Assembly (NCBI GenBank): GCA_031363055.1
Contig: JANLTP010000006.1
Coordinates: 1-26,869, forward strand
Length of the DNA: 26,869 nt
Source of the DNA: JANLTP01 sp031363055
GTDB taxonomy: Bacteria; Pseudomonadota; Gammaproteobacteria; Burkholderiales; Burkholderiaceae_E
Reading direction: 5' to 3'
Shown here: piece after piece, positions 17,256 to 24,128 of the stretch
Layout: each line of letters opens with the position of its first letter
Position numbering within the stretch: position 1 is the first letter of the stretch
Made by a program: the position numbers and the translations under genes
Notes under the pieces: model-generated
Told to the model about the DNA's origin: nothing
What the model saw: only the letters and a program-made list of their open reading frames with translations
Database searches by the model: none

Positions 17256-17472
17256 GATCAGTCCGTTTCCCCTGGTTCGCTGCAGTTGCGGCGACATCGC
17301 ACATGACGAACTCCGGCTGGAGCGCCATACATCAGTCATTGTTCGACAGTTAGGGTTCGCAGCAAACATCGATAAAGAGCAGATATGCCGCGCTTTTCCT
17401 GCCACAGCCGCAGGGCCCAGGCATTAACCTGTTGATCAATCCCAGTGTGCCAACCAGCCCAACTTCCCGCCG
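17256..17472. promoter_or_regulatory. Divergent intergenic region between mshL and the ABC ATPase/mshM unit
   Basis: The 217 bases between the two chosen starts must hold the promoters for both divergent pilus units. The middle part around 17340-17390 is the most AT-rich and the likeliest promoter area. I could not find a convincing -35/-10 pair on either strand, nor a sigma-54 type GG/GC element. If mshL starts at 17297 or further upstream, the region is shorter. Confidence 0.4.
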
Positions 17473-18297
17473 ATGAACCTGCAAGCCCCTGACCCAATTG
17501 CTGCTGACTCAATGACCGCTGTCCCAATGACCGCTGTCCCAACGGCCGCTGAATCCTGTGATCCGATGTCGATCCAGTTCCGGCACGTCAGTAAACGTTA
17601 CCGCGACAACCAGGCGCTGAATGGCGTCAGCTTTGCAAGCGCTGGCACTGAATCGATCGCCATTGTCGGTGTCAATGGTGCCGGCAAAAGTACGTTGCTG
17701 CGTTGTCTGCTCGATTTCACGCGTCCCGATCAAGGCGAGATTTCGATTGCGGGTGTTTGTCATCGCGAGCCGCGAGCGCGGGCTGCCATTGCCTATCTGC
17801 CCGAGCGATTCGTGGCGCCAGCGCACTTCAGCGGCAATGAAAGTCTCAAGTACCTGGCCGATCTGCAAGGCCTGCGATTTGATGCCGCGCTCATGAGTCA
17901 TACGCTGTCACGTTTTGATTTTCCGCTCGACGCGCTGCGCAAACCGGTCCGTGATTACTCTAAAGGCATGCTTCAAAAACTCGGGTTGGCATCGATTGTG
18001 CTGAGTCGCAAGCCCTGGCTGGTTCTCGATGAACCGATGAGCGGGCTGGACCCGCAGGGCCGCCGTCTGCTGTTCAAACTGATTACCGAAGCGCGTGTGG
18101 CCGGGCAGGGTCTGTTGTTCACCACTCATGGGCTGCCGGGTCTGGAGCAGTTGTGCGACCGCATGATCGTCATACACAAGGGCCGCCTGGTTTTTTTTGG
18201 TACACCCGCATCGCTGTTGGCGCGGCACTCGAGCGACGATCTCGAGCATGCGTTTCTGGCGGAAATTGAATCAAACGCTATGGGGTTCCTGCAATGA
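17473..18297 (+). CDS. ABC exporter ATPase in pilus locus (PilH/NatA-like)
   Basis: 274 residues. Walker A GVNGAGKST at 66-74, YLPERF near the Q-loop at 108-113, signature YSKGM at 162-166 (in place of LSGGQ, usual for NatA/CcmA-type exporters), Walker B WLVLDEP at 182-188, SGLDP D-loop at 190-194 and switch His219. It should power an ABC-2 exporter; the fitting permease is at 4250-5047 at the other end of the locus, in the opposite transcription unit. The ATPase fold begins at about residue 32 (MSIQFRHVSKRYRDNQALN). The first 31 residues hold a 5-residue repeat (MTAVP) from a 15-bp DNA repeat, so the true start may be ATG 17566; neither start has a clear ribosome site. The stop overlaps the mshM start (ATGA), tying it to the pilus machine. 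Confidence 0.85.
   Translation: MNLQAPDPIAADSMTAVPMTAVPTAAESCDPMSIQFRHVSKRYRDNQALNGVSFASAGTESIAIVGVNGAGKSTLLRCLLDFTRPDQGEISIAGVCHREPRARAAIAYLPERFVAPAHFSGNESLKYLADLQGLRFDAALMSHTLSRFDFPLDALRKPVRDYSKGMLQKLGLASIVLSRKPWLVLDEPMSGLDPQGRRLLFKLITEARVAGQGLLFTTHGLPGLEQLCDRMIVIHKGRLVFFGTPASLLARHSSDDLEHAFLAEIESNAMGFLQ
17511..17540 (+). repeat. 15-bp tandem repeat, two exact copies, at the 5' end of the ABC ATPase gene
   Basis: The unit AATGACCGCTGTCCC occurs twice in a row (17511-17525 and 17526-17540) and a third diverged partial copy follows (AACGGCCGCTG). In frame it encodes the repeated MTAVP at the N-terminus of the ABC ATPase. Unit length is a multiple of three, so copy-number changes would keep the frame. 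Each unit contains an ATG, giving several alternative in-frame starts before the conserved domain. Confidence 0.8.
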
Positions 18298-19190
18298 AAC
18301 CGGTAACCAATCTGCTCATCAAACATTTCGGCTTCAGAGCCGCGCCGTTTCCCCTGACCCCGCAGGTCGGTGCATTTTTTGAAGGCGGCGAGCGGCGCGC
18401 TACGCTGGATGCCTTGTGCTACGCGATCATGAACGGCGAAGGCATCGTTACGGTCACCGGCGAAGTCGGCTGCGGCAAGACCATGCTCTCGCGCATGCTC
18501 ATTGAACATGCGCATCCAGGACTCGAGATTATTTTCCTGGCTCATCCGCGCTTGCGCATTGACGAGTTACCGGGTGTGCTGGCCAGTGAGTTGGGACTCG
18601 ACACGCGCTTCAAGCGGCGTAGTCAGGTGTTGACTGAACTATTCGCACGGTTAATGGAGTTGCACGCGCAGGGCAAGCGAGTCGCGTTGATCGTTGACGA
18701 AGCGCATGTCATGTCCACTGACGCGCTCGAAGAAATCAGGTTGATTACCAACCTCGACACCAGTCAGCACAAGTTACTGCAAGTGGTGCTGTTCGGGCAG
18801 CAGGAACTCGATGTCACGCTGTCGACCAATGCCATGCGGCCATTGCGTGAACGGATCACCGAGCGATTTGTGCTCGAGCCACTCAGCGCAGACGAAGTCA
18901 GGAGCTACATCGCGCATCGGCTGCGCAACGTTCACTGTCGACCCGACTTGATTGACGAGCGCGCGGCGCTTCACATTGCGCGGCGGTCTGCGGGTCTCAT
19001 GCGGCGAGTCAACATTCTGTGCGAACGTTCGTTGATGGCCGCCTACGTCGGTGGCGCAACCCGTGTATCGATCGAACACGCGCGCATGGCCAGCCGCGAT
19101 GTGCCGTTCCAGACATTATCGCCGTCACTGCTCGGCCGCTTGGGCGGCAAGTTGAGTCGATTCGGCCTGGAACGCTTCAGCCTGCATTGA
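18294..19190 (+). CDS. mshM: MshM, ExeA/GspA-type AAA ATPase
   Basis: 298 residues. It opens with LLIKHFGFRAAPFPLTPQVG (7-26), the characteristic F-G-[FL]-x-x-x-P-F-x-L-T-P start of ExeA/GspA/MshM proteins. Walker A is GEVGCGKT at 56-63, Walker B LIVDEAH at 132-138, followed by sensor-type segments LVVLFGQQELDV-like (LLQVVLFGQQELD) and RPLRERITERFVLEPLSADE. No peptidoglycan-binding domain or clear membrane helix follows the AAA core, so it is the short MshM form. Such proteins are thought to help insert or position the secretin in the cell wall. Here mshM is separated from mshL by the divergent arrangement and coupled (4-base overlap) to the ABC ATPase; in Vibrio-type MSHA loci mshM follows mshL. 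Confidence 0.88.
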   Translation: MKPVTNLLIKHFGFRAAPFPLTPQVGAFFEGGERRATLDALCYAIMNGEGIVTVTGEVGCGKTMLSRMLIEHAHPGLEIIFLAHPRLRIDELPGVLASELGLDTRFKRRSQVLTELFARLMELHAQGKRVALIVDEAHVMSTDALEEIRLITNLDTSQHKLLQVVLFGQQELDVTLSTNAMRPLRERITERFVLEPLSADEVRSYIAHRLRNVHCRPDLIDERAALHIARRSAGLMRRVNILCERSLMAAYVGGATRVSIEHARMASRDVPFQTLSPSLLGRLGGKLSRFGLERFSLH

Positions 19191-19368
19191 TGCAGTCGCT
19201 CGCTCAGACAGGATCCGGGGACGATCAGTTCACTTGAGACCCTGATCCCGATAGTGTCAAACAAGGTCTTAACCAGGTGGTATGCCTGGCGATTTCGCGA
19301 AAATAAGAATAAATTGACCGCGATAGTTCTTGTTGTAAGAAATATCGACTGAATTAGATCTTGATCGT

Positions 19369-19398
19369 TTGACCCGATCAAATCACTTGCGATAGACT
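19369..19398 (+). promoter_or_regulatory. Candidate sigma-70 promoter for the fasciclin lipoprotein gene
   Basis: TTGACC at 19369-19374 (5 of 6 to the -35 consensus), an 18-base spacer, and TAGACT at 19393-19398 as a -10 box (4 of 6). It lies in the AT-rich part of the intergenic region in the right orientation. A dyad starts 5 bases downstream, around the expected transcription start. By-eye match only. Confidence 0.35.
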
Positions 19399-19402
19399 TC
19401 TA

Positions 19403-19416
19403 TGACTGTTTAGTCA
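19403..19416. promoter_or_regulatory. Inverted repeat TGACT-N4-AGTCA, possible operator
   Basis: Perfect 5-bp dyad with a 4-base spacer (GTTT), placed just downstream of the candidate -10 box, where a repressor would block initiation. Two-fold symmetric sites of this size are typical of dimeric regulators, but no regulator gene is encoded nearby and the match could be chance. Confidence 0.25.
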
Positions 19417-19558
19417 CATAACGACTTAGCAGGCATTATTCGATCAGCTTAGTTGCTTGCAGCCAAATCAGATGCGTTATCAGTCACCCGGATGCGCTCA
19501 TTTACTGCGTTTATCAACCAAAACGTCCACGCGTTCGCTGTGGACAAGAGGAGTCAAG

Positions 19559-21136
19559 ATGAAGTTATTCTCAGTTCGATCCGTGGGGCTAAAGAGTCTG
19601 GCCGGCCTTGGCTTAGCCCTGTTGCTCAGCGCCTGTGGCAGCGACTCAAGCGCCCCGGCCAGCGGCTCCAGTACCGCCATGGCAGTCTCCGACGCCAGCG
19701 CGGCGGCCAGCCAGCCCGCCAGCAACACATCCAAGTCGATTGTCAGCGTGGCCGCCTCTAACCCGGTCTTCTCAAGTCTGGTCGCGGCCGTGCAGTTTGC
19801 CAGCACCAATAACGATCTGGTCAATTTACTGGCCGGCGCCGGCAATTTCACCGTGTTCGCGCCGACCAACGCAGCCTTTGATGCGCTGGCCAAGGAATTG
19901 ACGGGGGACCCTGCGGCGACTGCGGCGAACCTGTTGGTGCCGGCCAACAAGAGCCTGGTGCGCAGCGTACTTGAGTATCACGTGCTGGCCGGCCGAGTGG
20001 CTCGGGCTCAAATTCCGTTGGGACAAGCCATTGACCCTGTCCTGGCAGGCACCGATACCTTCAAGATCGAGACGCGCGGCGACCGCCTGCAAATTACCGA
20101 TGGCCGTTTGCGCACCGCCAACATTACGCTGACCGATGTCGCGGCCGACAACGGTTTGATCCACGCCATTGATAAAGTGATATTGCCTGCCGAGGCAACG
20201 TCGACCCGCTCGATTGTTCAGATAGCGGCCGGCAATGCTGATTTCTCGAGTCTGGTCGCAGCGTTGCAGTTTGCCAGCGACGGCGGTGATCTGGTGAAGC
20301 TATTGTCAGGTGCCGGTGCCTTCACCGTCTTTGCTCCTAACAATGACGCCTTTGACGCTCTTGCTCGTGAACTCACGAGCAATAACAGCGCGACCGCAGC
20401 CGATTTACTGGTACCGGCGAACCGGGCATTGGTTCGCAGTGTATTGCAATATCACGTCTTGACCACGCGGGTACTGGCCGGCAACATTGTCACCGGCCGG
20501 GCGGTCTCGCCGGCGCTCGGCGGCGGCTCGTTCTTCAAGATTGAACTGGGCTCATCGAACGCCGTGATCGTTGACGGGCGTGCGCGCTCGAGCAACATCA
20601 TCGCGACCGATATCCTGGCCAACAACGGCGTGATTCATGTACTCGGTCGCGTGTTATTGCCGGCCAATAAATCAATTGTTGATATCGCTGCCGGCGATGC
20701 AGGCTTCTCCAGTCTGGTTGCCGCCTTGCAGTTCGCCAGCGATAACGGCGATCTTGTCAAACTGTTGTCAGGTGCCGGAAACTTCACGGTGTTTGCGCCC
20801 ACCAATGCGGCATTCGATGCGTTGGCGCGTGAGCTGCTGCACAGCCCGAATGCGACTGCTGCGCATTTGCTGGTGGCCGAGAATCGGGCGCTGATTCGCA
20901 GCGTATTGCAATATCACGTGCTCGCTGCGCGGCTGTTGCTGGCGGAAGTTCCGCTCGCAACGCCGATTGATCCGGTGCTCGACGGCAACGCAACGTTTAC
21001 GATCACTGCAGCGGCCGGTAAAGCGACGATTACCGATGCACGTCACCGCAGCGCCACGATCGTAGCGACCGATGTGTTTGCCAGCAACGGCGTTGTCCAT
21101 GTAATTGATCACGTGATTCTGCCGCCGGCGCACTAA
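19559..21136 (+). CDS. Lipoprotein with three fasciclin (FAS1) domains
   Basis: 525 residues from ATG 19559, preceded by GAGGAG with a 5-base gap, a strong ribosome site. The signal MKLFSVRSVGLKSLAGLGLA, then LLLSAC, is a lipobox with Cys26. After a Ser/Ala-rich spacer come three FAS1 domains at about 60-212, 215-366 and 369-525. Each begins SIVxxAAxxxxFSSLVAA and has the FTVFAPTNAAFDALA-type H1 box (FTVFAPNNDAFDALA in the second), a YHVL motif and a closing NGxxHxxDxVxLP-type H2 box (GRV in place of DKV in the second). FAS1 domains mediate adhesion to surfaces, matrix or other proteins. Bacterial members often have one domain, so three in tandem is on the large side. It is monocistronic with a convergent hydratase gene 3'. 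Its place beside the pilus locus may reflect a shared surface role (inference). Confidence 0.93.
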   Translation: MKLFSVRSVGLKSLAGLGLALLLSACGSDSSAPASGSSTAMAVSDASAAASQPASNTSKSIVSVAASNPVFSSLVAAVQFASTNNDLVNLLAGAGNFTVFAPTNAAFDALAKELTGDPAATAANLLVPANKSLVRSVLEYHVLAGRVARAQIPLGQAIDPVLAGTDTFKIETRGDRLQITDGRLRTANITLTDVAADNGLIHAIDKVILPAEATSTRSIVQIAAGNADFSSLVAALQFASDGGDLVKLLSGAGAFTVFAPNNDAFDALARELTSNNSATAADLLVPANRALVRSVLQYHVLTTRVLAGNIVTGRAVSPALGGGSFFKIELGSSNAVIVDGRARSSNIIATDILANNGVIHVLGRVLLPANKSIVDIAAGDAGFSSLVAALQFASDNGDLVKLLSGAGNFTVFAPTNAAFDALARELLHSPNATAAHLLVAENRALIRSVLQYHVLAARLLLAEVPLATPIDPVLDGNATFTITAAAGKATITDARHRSATIVATDVFASNGVVHVIDHVILPPAH

Positions 21137-21148
21137 GGGGTCTCTTCG

Positions 21149-21168
21149 CCCGGGCTCACCTGCCTGGG
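21149..21168 (+). terminator. Possible hairpin terminator after the fasciclin gene
   Basis: CCCGGGC, loop TCACCT, GCCTGGG: a 7-bp stem with one G-U pair, 12 bases after the stop codon, followed by TTCACTCT. There is no real T-tract, so intrinsic termination would be weak. Confidence 0.3.
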
Positions 21169-21201
21169 TTCACTCTCGCGGGTGGATTGGTACGGGTGGA
21201 T

Positions 21202-21222
21202 CCGGGCGGAGCGCTCGCCCGG
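21202..21222. terminator. Possible hairpin terminator after the enoyl-CoA hydratase gene
   Basis: CCGGGCG, loop GAGCGCT, CGCCCGG: a perfect 7-bp GC stem directly abutting the TAA of the minus-strand hydratase gene and lying between two convergent genes. It could serve both strands, but no T-tract flanks it on either side. Confidence 0.3.
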
Positions 21223-22041
21223 TTACTTAGCTTGCGGGCGAGGAATGCCCAGCGCTTCAAACGAGTCTGCGCCAGCGTCGTACCTGGCCTGGGCAGCAGC
21301 CATGATGCGGATTGAATCTTCGCGTCTGGCCACGCTTTGAAACAACTGGCTTTCATTTCGACGAGCGACCTCGAGCGCGACGTCGCGACCTTCAATCAGG
21401 CTGCGTTTGCAGGCGGCCAAAGACCAGGCGGGCCACTGCGCAATGTGGCATGCCCAGTCGATTGCCTCGGTGCGCAGCCGGTCGTCCGGCACGACCTTGT
21501 TGATGGCGCCCAGCGCAAGTGCTTCACGAGCGGAGATCGGGCGGGCATCAAGAATCATCTCCATGCATTTGGTCGCACCGATCAGCCGAGCCAGTCGCGT
21601 GGTACCGCCTGCGCCCGGAATAATCCCCAGTGCGACTTCCGGTTGACCGTAGCTCGCAGACTCGGCGGCAATGCGTAAATCGCAGCCCCAGGACAACTCG
21701 GCGCCGCCTCCCCAGGCCTGGCCGTTGTTGGCAGCGATAACGATCATTGGCGACGTCTCGATCAGATCGAAAACCGCGCGCTGCGGGACGCGGTAACTGG
21801 TTTTTGGCGGTCCGGCAGCTCGCTGGGTATCGATGATGTATTGCAGCGACCAATGAGCAATGAAATAACCGGGCCGATCCGATGCCAATATGACGACGCG
21901 GCAGCGGGCCTCGGCGGCTGCCTGCAGGCTTTCGATGATTTTCGTGGCCAACTCCAGCGTTCCGAAATTTCGAGGCGGGTTATCAATGACAATCAGGCCG
22001 ACTCCTTCGGCCGGATGACTCAATAGCGCAGTGGCGGCCAT
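21223..22041 (-). CDS. Enoyl-CoA hydratase/isomerase family protein
   Basis: 272 residues of the crotonase fold. NGQAWGGGAELSWGCDLRIA at 106-125 gives the oxyanion hole and Glu115; YGQPEVALGIIPGAGGTTRL at 131-150 gives the second catalytic Glu135. These match Glu144 and Glu164 of rat mitochondrial enoyl-CoA hydratase, so hydratase activity is possible. The N-terminal part deviates from typical family members: the usual NALN-type stretch reads NPPRNFGTLE, and the strand before the CoA site ends FIAHWSLQYI, not the standard F-x-A-G-x-D-[IL]. The exact substrate is therefore unclear. I chose ATG 22041 because AAGGAG lies 5 bases before it; GTG 22047 would overlap that site. Single gene, divergent from the importer operon and convergent with the fasciclin gene. 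Confidence 0.85.
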   Translation of the reverse strand: MAATALLSHPAEGVGLIVIDNPPRNFGTLELATKIIESLQAAAEARCRVVILASDRPGYFIAHWSLQYIIDTQRAAGPPKTSYRVPQRAVFDLIETSPMIVIAANNGQAWGGGAELSWGCDLRIAAESASYGQPEVALGIIPGAGGTTRLARLIGATKCMEMILDARPISAREALALGAINKVVPDDRLRTEAIDWACHIAQWPAWSLAACKRSLIEGRDVALEVARRNESQLFQSVARREDSIRIMAAAQARYDAGADSFEALGIPRPQAK

Positions 22042-22328
22042 ATTCACTCCTTCAGTTCGTAATCGCTGGTGATCTCTCGACCGCAGTATGCCCGTTACGG
22101 CAAGTCGGGTAAATCGGCTGGATCGGGTAGATCCATTGAATCGGGTAAATCCGGTGGATCCGACGAATCCGGTAAGGCTGCGGCCTGCTGGTCGACCAAA
22201 AAGTCATTCAAACGTTAGTCGAACCACAGGCCGAAGCTCCTCGCCTGCAAGAATCAGTCACCTGGGTTAAAGTAATAGCCAGCATCAAGCCCTATCCGCA
22301 ACATTCCTTATCCAACACCAACCGAGCC
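22042..22328. other. Divergent intergenic region between the hydratase gene and the ABC importer
   Basis: 287 bases between two divergent starts. It holds an imperfect 18-bp tandem repeat (22105-22176). The rest shows no gene and no clear promoter or riboswitch. No strong ribosome site precedes the importer start at 22329. Confidence 0.5.
22105..22176. repeat. Imperfect 18-bp tandem repeat, four copies
   Basis: Units start at 22105, 22123, 22141 and 22159. The pattern is TCGGGTAAATCSGSTGGA with variation: copies 1 and 3 differ at two positions, copies 2 and 4 are more diverged. The period is a multiple of three, but no convincing gene covers it in any frame. There are no unique spacers, so this is not a CRISPR array. 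Confidence 0.75.
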
Positions 22329-23249
22329 ATGCACGAAATAATTTCGACTACTTCCCATTCCGTCAAGCGCCTCAGCAATCGACGCACGACTCTACTTTCG
22401 GTGGCGCTGTTCGCAGCCGCCGCCCTGTTGCCGGCCATTTTTGGCACCCGTGCGCAGGCACAAACGGTCTTCAAGGTCACGACCATACCCGAGGAGGCGG
22501 CGACCGAGCAGACGCGCAAGTTCGGTCCGATCGTGAAGTATCTGGAGACCGCCCTGGGCATGAAGGTCGAGTTCACGCCGGTATCCGACTACCCGGCCGC
22601 CGTTGAGGCGATGGTCAACAAAAATGTTGATATGGTCTGGTTCGGCGGTTTCACGTTCATCCAGGCGCAAAACCGTTCGGGTGGCAAGGTCGTACCGATT
22701 GCGCAGCGCGTCGAGGACACGAAGTTCCAATCGGTGTTTATCACCAAGGCAGACTCGGGCATCAAATCGCTGGCGGATCTCAAAGGCAAGCAGGTCAGTT
22801 TCGGTTCGCAATCGAGTACCTCCGGGCACTTGATGCCGCGCAGCTTTTTGCTGCAAGCGAATATCGATCCTGACAAGGATTTCAAGCGTGTCGCCTACTC
22901 GGGTGCGCATGATGCGACGATTGCTTCGGTGGTCAGTGGCAAGGTCGATGCGGCGGCGCTCGACATCACGGTCTGGAACAAGTTCGTGGCCGATGGCAAG
23001 GTCGATACCAAGGAGGTGATGGTGTTTTACACCACGCCGGGCTACTTCAACTACAACTGGGCGGTTCATGCGGACATGCCGGTAGCTTTGCGTGAAAAAA
23101 TCACCAAGGCCTTGCTCGACATTGATCCAGCGACCGCCGTCGGCAAGGAAATCCTGACCTTGAATCGCGCGACCCGTTACATCGCAACCAATGTCGATAA
23201 CTACAAGGGTATCGAAGTGGCTGCACGCAGTGCCGGCCTGCTCAAATAA
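22329..23249 (+). CDS. PhnD-like periplasmic oxyanion-binding protein (putative selenate/phosphonate type)
   Basis: 306 residues. A signal peptide covers 1-44 (basic start, LLSVALFAAAALLPAIF, AQA cleavage). The mature protein has IPEEAATEQTRKFGPIVKYL at 53-72, VDMVWFGGFTFIQA at 100-113, SFGSQSSTSGHLMPRSFLLQ at 157-176 and RVAYSGAHDATIASVVSGKV at 187-206. It is a cluster-F type substrate-binding protein of the PhnD group; STSG is the loop that binds the oxyanion in PhnD. The combination with YSGAHDAT and YTTPGYFNYNW matches the subgroup usually labelled 'putative selenate ABC transporter substrate-binding protein', a label I know from annotation practice, not from biochemistry. The actual ligand could be selenate, phosphonate, phosphite or another oxyanion. 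First gene of a four-gene importer operon. Confidence 0.88.
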   Translation: MHEIISTTSHSVKRLSNRRTTLLSVALFAAAALLPAIFGTRAQAQTVFKVTTIPEEAATEQTRKFGPIVKYLETALGMKVEFTPVSDYPAAVEAMVNKNVDMVWFGGFTFIQAQNRSGGKVVPIAQRVEDTKFQSVFITKADSGIKSLADLKGKQVSFGSQSSTSGHLMPRSFLLQANIDPDKDFKRVAYSGAHDATIASVVSGKVDAAALDITVWNKFVADGKVDTKEVMVFYTTPGYFNYNWAVHADMPVALREKITKALLDIDPATAVGKEILTLNRATRYIATNVDNYKGIEVAARSAGLLK

Positions 23250-23294
23250 CGTGGCGCTGATTCAGTTGCAAATCGACGTCCGGGTGGTCGCCTG

Positions 23295-24128
23295 ATGAGG
23301 CTCGAAATCGACAAGATCTCGGCGCGTCACCCGACGGCTGCGCCCGGCGCCGCGACTGCCATTCGCGGTCTTGGATTCTCGGTAGAAGCGGGCGAGCAGT
23401 TGGCCGTCATCGGGCCCTCCGGCGCCGGCAAAACGACGCTGCTGCAGGCATTGGCCTGTGCATTGAAACCGGTCTCGGGTCACTTGCGCCTCGATGCGGT
23501 AGATCCGTGGACATTGTCTCGTGGTGAATTACAGCGACTACGAGGACGACTGTTACTGGCGCCGCAGGTGCCGCCGTTGCCACCGCGTCAGCGCGTGGTC
23601 ACGTCGGTGCTGGCCGGTCTGCTGCCGGACATGAGCTTGTGGCAGAGTTTACGCAGTCTGGTTTATCCCATGCAGATGGAAACGGCTGATGCCGCGCTCG
23701 CGCAGTTCGATCTGAGCGAAAAATTGTTTGAGCGTGTCGATCGCCTCTCGGGCGGCGAGCGCCAGCGCGTCGGTTTGGCGCGCGCGCTGGTGGCCAAGGC
23801 CGAACTGCTGCTGATCGATGAACCATTGTCGGCGCTTGATCCGACCCGGGCGACCCAGGCCATGGAAGCGCTGACGCAAGGAGCGCGCGCGTCCGGGGCC
23901 ACCCTGATCTGCACCTTGCATCAGGTCGCCACGGCGCTCGAATATTTTCCGCGCATCATTGGTCTGCGCGATGGCGAACTGATCTTCGATTCCCCCAGTG
24001 CGCAAGTCACGCCCGAGCGTTTGAACGCGTTGTATGCCAATCGGCTTGATGAACTGACCGACTCGGCACCAGTCGAATTCTCGGCGATCACCTCGACACC
24101 GTCGGCAGCGATCATGCATTGTCGATGA
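23295..24128 (+). CDS. PhnC-like ABC importer ATPase
   Basis: 277 residues with a full set of ABC motifs: Walker A GPSGAGKT at 40-47, Q-loop Gln91, signature LSGGE at 151-155, Walker B LLLIDEP at 171-177, ALDP D-loop and switch His209. The insertion TSVLAGLLPDMSLWQSLRSL at 103-122 between the Q-loop and signature is typical of PhnC (V-x-x-G-x-L, S-L-W-x-x-L). It drives import by the two PhnE-like permeases that follow. It starts 45 bases after the binding-protein stop and its TGA overlaps the first permease start (ATGA). No phosphonate-breakdown genes (phnGHIJKLM, phnX, ptx) are present downstream in the window, so the substrate rests on the binding protein. Confidence 0.9.
   Translation: MRLEIDKISARHPTAAPGAATAIRGLGFSVEAGEQLAVIGPSGAGKTTLLQALACALKPVSGHLRLDAVDPWTLSRGELQRLRGRLLLAPQVPPLPPRQRVVTSVLAGLLPDMSLWQSLRSLVYPMQMETADAALAQFDLSEKLFERVDRLSGGERQRVGLARALVAKAELLLIDEPLSALDPTRATQAMEALTQGARASGATLICTLHQVATALEYFPRIIGLRDGELIFDSPSAQVTPERLNALYANRLDELTDSAPVEFSAITSTPSAAIMHCR

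Larger units (their letters stand above)
19191..19558. other. Intergenic region before the fasciclin lipoprotein gene
   Basis: 368 bases without a convincing gene. It is clearly more AT-rich than its surroundings from about 19285 to 19450. It holds a 10-bp perfect palindrome TTTCGCGAAA at 19293-19302, a possible sigma-70 promoter at 19369-19398 and a dyad TGACT-N4-AGTCA at 19403-19416. From there to the ATG at 19559 is a leader of about 150 bases. Short reading frames here overlap the next gene out of frame or extend it upstream and look non-coding. Confidence 0.6.

Noticed and set aside
2935..19190. Classical type II secretion system
   Set aside because: The MshL-type N-terminal domain, MshEN domain, MshM and gene order fit MSHA-type pili better; no GspC/GspD pair or GspG-K set is seen, although the GspL-like protein blurs the boundary.
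19191..19558. c-di-GMP or other riboswitch in the long leader of the fasciclin gene
   Set aside because: No conserved aptamer core or paired-helix pattern could be recognised by eye.
22105..22176. CRISPR-like repeat array
   Set aside because: 18-bp units abut with no spacers and vary between copies; no cas genes.
22392..23069. 225-codon minus-strand frame inside the binding-protein gene
   Set aside because: Antisense of a clearly conserved periplasmic protein.
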